A DNA stretch of 6,378 nt from an uncultured Bacteroidales bacterium. Lineage in GTDB: Bacteria; Bacteroidota; Bacteroidia; Bacteroidales; Marinilabiliaceae. A model generated the notes under the pieces. It had not been told where the DNA came from. It ran no database searches and worked only from the letters and a program-made list of their open reading frames with translations. Location of the stretch: assembly GCA_937892095.1 (NCBI GenBank), contig CALAVC010000203.1:1-6378 (forward strand), read 5' to 3'. Below, piece after piece: positions 1 through 6,378 of this stretch; the stretch's first letter is position 1; the number at the start of each line of letters is the position of its first letter. The position numbers and the translations under genes were made by a program.

Positions 1-637
1 AACCATACAAGCATGCATCGCGCTTAGGCGTAGGACGCACTTTTTCGCCGAGCTGAGTAAGGATATTGAAGTGCAACATTTTCTTCGCAAAATTGCTGCG
101 GTCGAAATGCACATCAAGTATGGCTTCATAAAGATTTTGCAACTGCCGCATGGTGAATTTTTCGGGCAAAAGCTCAAAACCTATCGGCTCGAAGTGTATG
201 CGCTCTCTCAAACAACGAATAGCCTCTCGCAGTATGCGGTCGTGGTCGAAAGCCAACTGTGGCACACAATCTAAAGTAAACCATTCTGCACGTGCAGCAT
301 CGTCTCCTCCGCACACGTCTTGCCTGCGCACAAGCGCATAATATGCTATCGTGATAACTCGTTCTCGTGGATCGCGATTTGGCTCACTAAATGCCCTAAA
401 CTGCTCTATTCGCACACCCTCCAAACCTGTTTCCTCGTGTAGCTCACGCCGAGCACACTCTTCGCACGACTCTTCCATACGCACAAAACCTCCCGGAAAA
501 GCCCACTGACCTTTAAAAGGCTCTACACCTCTCTCGACAAGCAAAACTTGCAATTTCGAACCATCGAAACCAAATATGACGCAATCTGTCGTTACCGACA
601 AATGCGGATATTGATATGTATACACTCTATCACCCAT
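1..637 (-). CDS. Nudix-domain protein with C-terminal winged-helix tail (NrtR-type regulator or Nudix hydrolase), C-terminus cut by window edge
   Basis: 212 residues are readable from ATG at 637-635 to the left edge with no stop. Residues 13-130 form a Nudix fold. The Nudix box at residues 50-72 is complete (G50, E56, REL at 64-66, HEETGL at 67-72), following the usual W-A-F-P-G-G lead-in. The stretch at 86-100 (PNRDPRERVITIAYY) is typical of Nudix proteins close to NrtR. Residues about 155-212 (LPEKFTMRQLQNLYEAIL, then a basic helix with AKKMLHF) match the winged-helix DNA-binding tail of NrtR-type regulators. Only a short end, probably a few to about 25 residues, should be missing. Family knowledge: relatives regulate NAD or sugar catabolism genes, and many regulators have a degenerate Nudix box, so the intact box here also allows real pyrophosphohydrolase activity on ADP-ribose or a similar nucleotide. 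It is divergent from a glycosidase operon, which favours a local regulatory role (inference). No Shine-Dalgarno sequence is seen. Confidence 0.9.
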   Translation of the reverse strand, partial: MGDRVYTYQYPHLSVTTDCVIFGFDGSKLQVLLVERGVEPFKGQWAFPGGFVRMEESCEECARRELHEETGLEGVRIEQFRAFSEPNRDPRERVITIAYYALVRRQDVCGGDDAARAEWFTLDCVPQLAFDHDRILREAIRCLRERIHFEPIGFELLPEKFTMRQLQNLYEAILDVHFDRSNFAKKMLHFNILTQLGEKVRPTPKRDACLYG

Positions 638-645
638 ACTTCAGT

Positions 646-659
646 GGTAAAATTTACAC
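646..659. promoter_or_regulatory. Candidate operator box 1 (GGTAAAATTTACAC)
   Basis: This 14-bp box contains the inverted repeat GTAAA-A-TTTAC (647-657). It recurs with a single mismatch at 701-714. It sits between the -7 element and the start codon of the Nudix gene, over its predicted transcription start, so a protein bound here would be expected to block that gene (autorepression). Winged-helix Nudix regulators bind palindromic operators as dimers, which fits. I cannot match the box to a known motif from memory. Confidence 0.5.
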
Positions 660-661
660 GA

Positions 662-691
662 CAAATATATATCAAGTTTTTCAAAGACAAA
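662..691 (-). promoter_or_regulatory. Predicted Bacteroides-type promoter of the Nudix gene
   Basis: Read on the minus strand, TATATTTG (669-662) matches the -7 consensus TAnnTTTG exactly. TTTG (691-688) lies upstream with an 18-bp spacer, one short of the usual 19-21. Transcription would begin near 655, giving a leader of about 18 nt before the ATG at 637. The position and both boxes are read directly; activity is inferred. Confidence 0.6.
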
Positions 692-700
692 AGGATTTAT

Positions 701-714
701 GGTAAAAATTACAC
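701..714. promoter_or_regulatory. Candidate operator box 2 (GGTAAAAATTACAC)
   Basis: This is a second copy of the 14-bp box, identical to 646-659 at 13 of 14 positions and in the same orientation. Its palindrome is shorter, GTAA-AAA-TTAC (702-712). It lies just upstream of the Nudix gene's TTTG element and upstream of the promoter of the divergent glycosidase operon. The start-to-start distance from box 1 is 55 bp, close to five helical turns, so both boxes could be bound on one face of the DNA. Confidence 0.5.
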
Positions 715-749
715 AGCTAATTAATAAAGCCTATTTAGACTTCGCTATT

Positions 750-781
750 TTTGCAGAGCTCTCCCATAATCCTTAAATTTG
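750..781 (+). promoter_or_regulatory. Predicted Bacteroides-type promoter of the GH2-aminotransferase-DUF4450 operon
   Basis: TTTG at 750-753 and TAAATTTG at 774-781 match the -33 and -7 consensus with a 20-bp spacer, in the optimal range. The transcript would start near 786-788, leaving a leader of roughly 12-15 nt before the ATG at 800. A second -7-like box, TATTTTTG at 746-753, overlaps the -33 element but has no TTTG about 20 bp upstream (TTAA at 721-724 at best), so it could only be a weak or activator-dependent start. Activity is inferred. Confidence 0.6.
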
Positions 782-799
782 AATAATAAAAATTATCCA

Positions 800-3388
800 A
801 TGAAAATATTTTTTGCTCTTGCTTTGCTTTTGTCATGCACCCTCATGACCATGGCACAAGACAATTGGTCGGTTGCCGGACTTTTCCGAACTGAAAATTC
901 TGGTCGTGAAGTAGTAAATTTCAATCTCGGATGGCGATTCTATTTGGGCGATGTCGACAATGCACATGCAAAAGACTTCGATGATAGTAAATGGGAAGTT
1001 ATCAACACACCACACGGACTACGTCTCGAACCATCGAATGCAAGTGGCTGTCGAAACTATCAGGGCATAGCTTGGTATAGAAAACACTTCGTCTTGCCAG
1101 AAAACTTCCGAGGCAAACGAGCAGTAGTGTATTTCGAGGCCATAATGGGTAAGCAAGACATATACGTCAACGGACAAAAAGTCAAAACACATTTAGGAGG
1201 TTATTTACCCATATCAGTCGACCTGACGGCAGCAGGAGTCGTACCGGGAAAAGAGTGCGTAATTGCAGTCATGACAGACAACTCCGACGACAAAACATAC
1301 CCTCCTGGCAAAAAGCAAACGACACTCGACTTTGCATACCATGGTGGCATATATCGAGACGTATGGCTACTCGGCTTGTCCGACGTCTACATCACCGACC
1401 CAAATGAAGTGAACACCATTGCAGGTGGTGGCATTTTCGTGCACTACGACAACATATCAGAAAAAGTAGCCGACATATTTGCCGACGTCGACTTGCAAAA
1501 CAATAAGAAACAAGTAGTCACAGCAAACATAACGGCGACCATCCGCACAGCCGACAACAAACAAGTTGCCTCAATGGCAAGCAAAATAAAAATTTTGCCG
1601 GGCAAGCGAGCAGTTGCCAAATTGCACAAAACAATTAAAAACCCCACATTGTGGAGTCCTGAAAACCCATATCTATATAACGTTGATTTTGTAGTAAAAG
1701 TCGACGGCAAACCGACCGACGGAGGCAGAGTAAGGGCTGGCATTCGCAAAACAGAGTTTAAAGGTGCAGACGGATTTTGGCTCAATGGCAAACCATATCG
1801 GCAACTAATAGGTGGCAACAGACATCAAGATTTTGCCTACGTGGGCAATGCCGTTCCCAATAGCCAACAATGGCGCGACGCACTACGACTAAAAGAAGCA
1901 GGAATGAACATCATTCGTGCAGCTCACTACCCACAAGACCCAGCGTTTATGGACGCACTCGACGAACTTGGCATATTCATAATTGTCCCGACTCCTGGCT
2001 GGCAATATTGGAACAAAAATGCAGAGTTTGCAGAGCGAGTTCACGACAACACGCGACAAATCATTCGCCGCGACCGCAATCACCCATCAGTGTTGATGTG
2101 GGAACCAATCCTCAACGAGACTCACTACCCCGAAAACTTTGCCCTGCAGGCACTACAAATAACTCGCGAAGAATACCCTTATGCAGGACGTCCCGTAGCC
2201 GCTGCCGACCTACACTCTGCTGGCGTACGCGACAACTACGACGTACTCTACGACTGGCCAGAAAACATAGGGACCGAAGGCTACCCCACCGACAAGTGTA
2301 TTTTCACGCGTGAGTTTGGCGAAATGGTCGACGACTGGTACGCTCAAAACTGCCTCAACAGAGCCGCACGCTCGTGGGGCGAAAGACCTATGCTCGTAGC
2401 AGCCAAGTCGCTCCTCGACACCTATGGAACCATGTTTGCTGGTCAGCGACAGTTCATAGGCGGCTGCCAGTGGCATCCCTTCGACCACCAGCGTGGCTAT
2501 CACCCAGACTCTTATTTTGGCGGGCTCTACGATGCATTCCGACAAAAGAAATATGCCTTCTGGGCATTCCGCTCACAAGTAAGCCCCAAGATGTCGGCTC
2601 CCATGATATTCATAGCCAACGAAATGACGCAATTCTCCGACGAAGATGTGTGCGTATTCACCAACTGCGACAGCCTACGCATGACCGTCTTTGAAGGCGA
2701 CAAGGTCATGACACAAAAAGTGGCTTCTTCGCCAACCGACAACCCATACGAACCAGTCATCTTTGCCCATGCATGGGACTTTTGGCAAGCACGTGAATAC
2801 AGCTATAAAAAACGTAATTGGCAACGCGTAAGCCTACTTGTCGAAGGCTACATAGGAGGCAAGATAGTGTGCACAGAAAAGAAAATGCCGTCACGACGTA
2901 GCAACAAAATAAAGCTTAGTGCAGACACCATGGGACGCGACCTTGTGGCCGACGGTAGTGATCTTATCGTTGTCGTAGCTGAAGTGACCGATGACAACGG
3001 CAACGTCCGTCGCCTATCGGTCGACGACATACTTTTTAGCGTATCAGGCGAAGGCGAACTCGTATCAGACAACCGCATAATGAGTAATCCTCGCAAAGTA
3101 GAATGGGGCTCTGCACCAGCACTCATCAGGTCTACAACACAAGCAGGAAAGATAAAAATTATAGCCCGCTCACTTTTTGAAGGCGTACATGTGCCAATGG
3201 CCGACACTCTCGTCATCGAAAGCGTCAAGTCGACATTTCCAACGTGCCAAACCGAAGAACATAAGGCTGGACAAACCATTGCTCAGCCCGACTTAGACAG
3301 ACCAACCGAAGCCATAAGCAATGACGAGCGTAACCGAATGCTTCGCGAAGTTGAAGAACAACAAAAAGAATTCGGTGTAGGAAAATAA
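800..3388 (+). CDS. Exported glycoside hydrolase family 2 beta-glycosidase (beta-galactosidase/beta-glucuronidase-like)
   Basis: 862 residues. The signal peptide (MKIFFALALLLSCTLMTMAQ) implies export, with signal peptidase I cleavage near A19/Q20; LLSC13 is a weak lipobox, so a lipoprotein cannot be excluded. Domains in order: jelly-roll sugar-binding domain about 30-200 (NLGWRFYLGD, GIAWYRKHF, YVNGQKV); Ig-like sandwich about 205-320; TIM barrel from about 325 (IGGNRHQDF at 337-345, RAAHYPQDP at 373-381); C-terminal sandwich domain(s) after about 640. The likely acid/base is E440 in WEPILNET and the likely nucleophile is E505 in FTREFGE, both where GH2 expects them. The family hydrolyses terminal beta-linked galactose, glucuronate, mannose or similar by a retaining mechanism; the substrate cannot be read here. 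An in-frame TTG at 779 is not the start: it lies inside the -7 box, and the signal peptide begins cleanly at ATG 800. First gene of the operon. Confidence 0.93.
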   Translation: MKIFFALALLLSCTLMTMAQDNWSVAGLFRTENSGREVVNFNLGWRFYLGDVDNAHAKDFDDSKWEVINTPHGLRLEPSNASGCRNYQGIAWYRKHFVLPENFRGKRAVVYFEAIMGKQDIYVNGQKVKTHLGGYLPISVDLTAAGVVPGKECVIAVMTDNSDDKTYPPGKKQTTLDFAYHGGIYRDVWLLGLSDVYITDPNEVNTIAGGGIFVHYDNISEKVADIFADVDLQNNKKQVVTANITATIRTADNKQVASMASKIKILPGKRAVAKLHKTIKNPTLWSPENPYLYNVDFVVKVDGKPTDGGRVRAGIRKTEFKGADGFWLNGKPYRQLIGGNRHQDFAYVGNAVPNSQQWRDALRLKEAGMNIIRAAHYPQDPAFMDALDELGIFIIVPTPGWQYWNKNAEFAERVHDNTRQIIRRDRNHPSVLMWEPILNETHYPENFALQALQITREEYPYAGRPVAAADLHSAGVRDNYDVLYDWPENIGTEGYPTDKCIFTREFGEMVDDWYAQNCLNRAARSWGERPMLVAAKSLLDTYGTMFAGQRQFIGGCQWHPFDHQRGYHPDSYFGGLYDAFRQKKYAFWAFRSQVSPKMSAPMIFIANEMTQFSDEDVCVFTNCDSLRMTVFEGDKVMTQKVASSPTDNPYEPVIFAHAWDFWQAREYSYKKRNWQRVSLLVEGYIGGKIVCTEKKMPSRRSNKIKLSADTMGRDLVADGSDLIVVVAEVTDDNGNVRRLSVDDILFSVSGEGELVSDNRIMSNPRKVEWGSAPALIRSTTQAGKIKIIARSLFEGVHVPMADTLVIESVKSTFPTCQTEEHKAGQTIAQPDLDRPTEAISNDERNRMLREVEEQQKEFGVGK

Positions 3389-3425
3389 ACTAACTTAGCA
3401 CTCACATTCTGAAAAACATATAGGC

Positions 3426-4676
3426 ATGCCCTCCATATCGCAACGTGGCATAATAATGCCCTCATCGCCAATACGCAAACTCGTGCCATATTCCGACGCT
3501 GCCAAAGCACGCGGACTTCGAGTTTTTCACCTCAACATTGGTCAGCCCGACATCTTGTCGCCCGACGTGGCACTTTCTGCCGTCAAAAACGCACAAATAC
3601 CCATCATAGAATATACTCATTCGGCAGGTATGCCCGAATATCGTCGTAAACTTTCACGATATTACGAAAGAGTGGGCATAGACCTAACACCCGACCAAAT
3701 GCTCGTCACTTGTGGAGGCTCAGAGGCCGTACTCTTTGCATTCCTTTCGTGTCTCGACCCATTGGACGAAATAATTATCCCCGAACCATTCTATGCCAAC
3801 TACGAAGCCTTTGCTGCAGCAGCTGGGGCTTGCGTAGTTCCCATTACCTCGACCATAGACTCTGGCTTTGCCTTGCCACCCATCGAAGAATTCGAGAAGG
3901 TCATCACACACAAGACAAAAGCCATAATGATTTGCAACCCCAACAACCCCACGGGATACCTGTATTCCAAGGCCGAGATGTTGCAACTCAGAGAGTTGAT
4001 AAAAAAGCACGACCTCTTTCTTATTTGCGACGAAGTCTATCGTGAGTTTTGCTACGACGGTGCACGCTATTTCTCAAGCATGTACCTTAAAGATGTCGAA
4101 CAAAACGTCATAATGGTCGACTCTGTCTCGAAACGATATAGCGAATGTGGACTACGAATAGGGCTACTCGCCACCAAAAACAAAGACGTCATAGCCTCCT
4201 CACTCAAATTGGCACAAGCACGCCTATGTCCGCCGACCTTTGGTCAGATTGCTGCCATGGCTTCACTCGACGTGCCCGAAGAATATTTCGAGGCAATGAA
4301 CAAAGAATATTGTCGCCGACGCAATTTCCTACTCGACGGACTAAACAAAATACCGGGAGTCTTTTCGCCAATGCCACGTGGCGCATTCTATACCGTAGCC
4401 CGGTTGCCAATAGACGACTCCGAAAAATTCTGCATTTGGCTACTCGACGAGTTCTCATATAACAACCAAACAATTATGTTGGCTCCCGCAGCAGGATTCT
4501 ACTCCAATCGCACACTTGGCAAAAATGAAGTCAGGATAGCTTATTGCCTCAAAATAGAAGACTTGGAAATAGCCCTCGACCTGTTGGCACGTGCCCTACG
4601 AGCCTATCCGGGACGCACCCCAGAAAGCCTTTCGCCACTTACCGAACACGAACGTCGACTGCGTGCAATGTCTTAA
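3426..4676 (+). CDS. PLP-dependent class I/II aminotransferase (aspartate aminotransferase-like)
   Basis: 416 residues, full length for fold-type I aminotransferases and without a signal peptide, so cytosolic. PLP-site residues by homology to E. coli aspartate aminotransferase: GGSEA (97-101) for phosphate contact; NPNNPTG (171-177, with N174); D202 and Y205 in DEVYREF; the Schiff-base lysine K236 in SVSKRYSECGLRIG; R244; and R370 in NEVRIAYC, the likely alpha-carboxylate-binding arginine. The family moves an amino group between an amino acid and a 2-oxo acid; the true substrate pair is not determinable. The N-terminus (MPSISQRGIIMPSSPIRKL) resembles the conserved start of Bacteroidota relatives, supporting ATG 3426 over the internal Met11. 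It follows the GH2 gene by 37 bp with no terminator or TAnnTTTG box in between, and its TAA overlaps the next gene's ATG, so co-transcription is likely. Why it sits between two exported glycan proteins is unclear. Confidence 0.93.
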   Translation: MPSISQRGIIMPSSPIRKLVPYSDAAKARGLRVFHLNIGQPDILSPDVALSAVKNAQIPIIEYTHSAGMPEYRRKLSRYYERVGIDLTPDQMLVTCGGSEAVLFAFLSCLDPLDEIIIPEPFYANYEAFAAAAGACVVPITSTIDSGFALPPIEEFEKVITHKTKAIMICNPNNPTGYLYSKAEMLQLRELIKKHDLFLICDEVYREFCYDGARYFSSMYLKDVEQNVIMVDSVSKRYSECGLRIGLLATKNKDVIASSLKLAQARLCPPTFGQIAAMASLDVPEEYFEAMNKEYCRRRNFLLDGLNKIPGVFSPMPRGAFYTVARLPIDDSEKFCIWLLDEFSYNNQTIMLAPAAGFYSNRTLGKNEVRIAYCLKIEDLEIALDLLARALRAYPGRTPESLSPLTEHERRLRAMS

Positions 4677-6378
4677 TGAACAACAGACAAGAAGTGAAAA
4701 TCATAAGCAAACTGCTGCTATCTGCCATGCTCTGCACTGGTGCCACAACATACGCACAGAGCAAAATTGGCGACTTCATAGAAAGTACATCTTACAACAT
4801 ACAATCTCGCGGACAAGAACGTCAGCTATCCTACCGACCCATTGACAATGCTTTCGTGTCTTTCAACGGCAAAAATAGGTACACACGAGCATTGTATAGC
4901 AACACATGCTCCGACTTCCGATTAGAGACGAGCGACAGACCTGTGTTTGCCACATTCAAGAGGAACGATATGCACAACATCTGTTTTCTTCTTGAAGTAG
5001 AGGGCAAGACCTATTCGCTCGACAGCCTGACTTCGTGTCGTGCGGTCTATGACTGTGCCCGACGTACGTATACACTCAAAGACAACTGCATTGGCAATGC
5101 AGAGCTACACATAAGCGTCCTTATGGCTGCCGACCGCGAAGAAGCTCTGTGGCAAATTGCGATGGTCGGCAACAAAAATCCCAAGGAAGTAGGCATTATA
5201 GCAAAGCTTAGCCCCATTGCAAGGCCCAAACTAAACCGACGTGGCGACATAGGCGTCGACCCTTACGGCAGTTTTGAAGCAAGCACCAAACGTGGTCCTG
5301 AAGCAATAAGTCATTTCGTACTAACCGATACGTTGTACTTGTCATTTGCCACAGGCACAAAAAAAATAAACACAAACAAAGAACTACAAAACAAATATTT
5401 AGAAGCCGAAAAACATAGGCAATCTATTGCCCAAAACTTGGTCATATCCACACCAGAGCCTTGGCTCAATGCCGTAGGTGGTGCTCTATCGGCAGCAGTC
5501 GAGGGAATATGGGACGGCGAGACGTGGCTACATGGTGCCGTAGGTTGGCGCATGCCATTGGCTGGTTGGCGAGCTGGCTACACTGGTGACCTAATGGGGA
5601 TGCCAAGTAGAGCACAAAGTCATTTCGACGCCTATGCCAACAGCATGGTGACCGATGTTGAGCCCACTCTGCCCCACCCTACTCAAGACCCCAAAACCAA
5701 TATGGCACGCGCCATAAAACAATGGGGTACACAAATGTATAGTAATGGTTACATAAGTCGTTTTCCAAACCAAAGAAACAACATGCACCACTACGACATG
5801 AACCTCAACTATATAGATGAGCTACTCGACCACTTCGACTTTGACGCGCGCCCCGAGACACTACGCAGATATTGGACAGTTATCAAAAGTCATTTGGCAT
5901 GGGAGAAACGGAACTATGACCCAGACAACGATGGTCTATACGACGCTTATTGTTGCATTTGGGCATCGGACGCACTATACTACTCCGGCGGTGCCGTTAC
6001 GCACTCTACGGCATACAATCTTAGAGCTTTTCGTGCAGCTGCACGCATTGCAGAAATTCTTAGTGAAGACCCCACACCATATCAAAAAGAAGCAGACAAA
6101 ATACAACGAGCAATTGATGCCAAGCTATGGATGGCAGACAAAGGTTATTGGGCAGAATATCTCGACTACAACGAAGCAAACATTCATGCCGATGCCGCTC
6201 TATGGTCGGTCTACACCCCAATCGACTGCCACGTAGGGTCTGAAAGTCAACGACTTAGCGCAACCCGATATGTCGACCAACACATACCACACATACCCGT
6301 CAAAATAAAAGACTACGATGGTTCACTTGGCAACATAGACAACCTTTGCACAATATCGACAAGCGACTGGATGCCCTA
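4676..6378 (+). CDS. Exported DUF4450-like protein, putative six-hairpin-barrel glycosidase, C-terminus beyond window edge
   Basis: 567 residues are readable with no stop. ATG 4676 shares its A with the upstream TAA (TAATG), a translational-coupling arrangement. Residues 1-28 form a signal peptide with a probable signal peptidase I site at TYA|QS, so it acts outside the cytoplasm. Residues about 45-235 look like a beta-sandwich (RQLSYRPIDNAFVSFNG, TRALYSN, LETSDRPVF). From about 250 on, helix-rich sequence with six-hairpin-barrel hallmarks follows: HGAVGWRMPLAGWR (286-299), HHYDMNLNYIDELLDHF (371-387), WEKRNYDPDNDGLYDAY (409-425), WASDALYYSGG (429-439) and, near the edge, RYVDQHIPHIPV. By memory this matches the DUF4450 proteins of Bacteroidota; a relation to GH142-type enzymes is possible but unverified. 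D374, E410, D415, D417, D419 and D432 are candidate active-site acids. Family members are longer than what is visible, so a substantial C-terminal part should follow. Confidence 0.75.
   Translation, partial: MNNRQEVKIISKLLLSAMLCTGATTYAQSKIGDFIESTSYNIQSRGQERQLSYRPIDNAFVSFNGKNRYTRALYSNTCSDFRLETSDRPVFATFKRNDMHNICFLLEVEGKTYSLDSLTSCRAVYDCARRTYTLKDNCIGNAELHISVLMAADREEALWQIAMVGNKNPKEVGIIAKLSPIARPKLNRRGDIGVDPYGSFEASTKRGPEAISHFVLTDTLYLSFATGTKKINTNKELQNKYLEAEKHRQSIAQNLVISTPEPWLNAVGGALSAAVEGIWDGETWLHGAVGWRMPLAGWRAGYTGDLMGMPSRAQSHFDAYANSMVTDVEPTLPHPTQDPKTNMARAIKQWGTQMYSNGYISRFPNQRNNMHHYDMNLNYIDELLDHFDFDARPETLRRYWTVIKSHLAWEKRNYDPDNDGLYDAYCCIWASDALYYSGGAVTHSTAYNLRAFRAAARIAEILSEDPTPYQKEADKIQRAIDAKLWMADKGYWAEYLDYNEANIHADAALWSVYTPIDCHVGSESQRLSATRYVDQHIPHIPVKIKDYDGSLGNIDNLCTISTSDWMP

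Noticed and set aside
71..341. Two small plus-strand open frames (71-274 and 150-341)
   Set aside because: They run antisense within the Nudix gene, have no recognisable protein features, and the minus-strand frame carries a perfect Nudix box.
779..799. In-frame TTG start extending the GH2 protein by seven residues
   Set aside because: The TTG falls inside the predicted -7 box (774-781), so it would precede the transcript start, and the signal peptide begins naturally at ATG 800.
1444..1818. Minus-strand open frame of 124 residues inside the GH2 gene
   Set aside because: It is antisense to a well-supported GH2 domain region and shows no family resemblance; it is a by-product of the codon use of the real gene.
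1870..2313. Plus-strand open frame of 147 residues in another frame of the GH2 gene
   Set aside because: Very Arg-rich out-of-frame translation overlapping the catalytic barrel; typical of a shadow frame.
2848..3279. Minus-strand open frame of 143 residues inside the GH2 gene
   Set aside because: Low-complexity, Ser/Thr-rich translation with no domain; antisense to the C-terminal GH2 sandwich domain.
3389..3425. Possible terminator or internal promoter between the GH2 and aminotransferase genes
   Set aside because: No stem followed by a T-run and no TAnnTTTG box in the 37 bp; read-through is the simpler reading.
5817..6236. Plus-strand open frame of 139 residues near the right edge
   Set aside because: It overlaps the DUF4450-like frame, which has a signal peptide, conserved motifs and no stops; this one has Thr/His-rich, non-family sequence.
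1..6378. Mobile element, CRISPR array, tRNA, toxin-antitoxin or defence system
   Set aside because: No transposase or integrase motifs, spaced direct repeats, cloverleaf-like sequence or small paired genes were seen; the window is taken up by four ordinary-sized genes and one divergent control region.

Overview
The window looks like a chromosomal stretch from a Bacteroidales bacterium (phylum Bacteroidota). Three things point there: promoter-like boxes of the Bacteroides type (TTTG near -33, TAnnTTTG near -7), leaders without a Shine-Dalgarno sequence, and exported glycosidases with 'MAQD'/'YAQS' signal-peptide ends. The protein types fit the same group. Genus and species cannot be fixed from the sequence.

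Layout: (1) positions 1-637, minus strand, hold a Nudix-domain protein with a C-terminal winged-helix tail, the architecture of NrtR-type regulators. Its last residues lie beyond the left edge. (2) Positions 638-799 are a compact divergent control region with one predicted promoter per direction and two near-identical 14-bp, partly palindromic boxes (646-659 and 701-714). (3) From 800 to the right edge, three genes run head to tail on the plus strand: an exported glycoside hydrolase family 2 enzyme (800-3388), a cytosolic PLP-dependent aminotransferase (3426-4676), and an exported protein resembling the DUF4450 family of six-hairpin-barrel proteins (4676 to the edge, C-terminus missing). Gaps are 37 bp and then a 1-bp stop/start overlap, so the three look like one operon.

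Working model (inference): the Nudix regulator reads a metabolite or nucleotide-sugar signal through the paired boxes and controls its own gene and the divergent operon. The GH2 and DUF4450-like proteins act outside the cytoplasm on a complex glycan whose identity is not evident. The aminotransferase does not obviously belong to glycan breakdown and may simply be carried along. No SusC/SusD pair is in the window, so membership of a polysaccharide utilization locus is unproven. I found no tRNA, rRNA, CRISPR array, insertion sequence or transposase. I did not find a clearly new defence or mobile system; the divergent control region is the part most worth testing.
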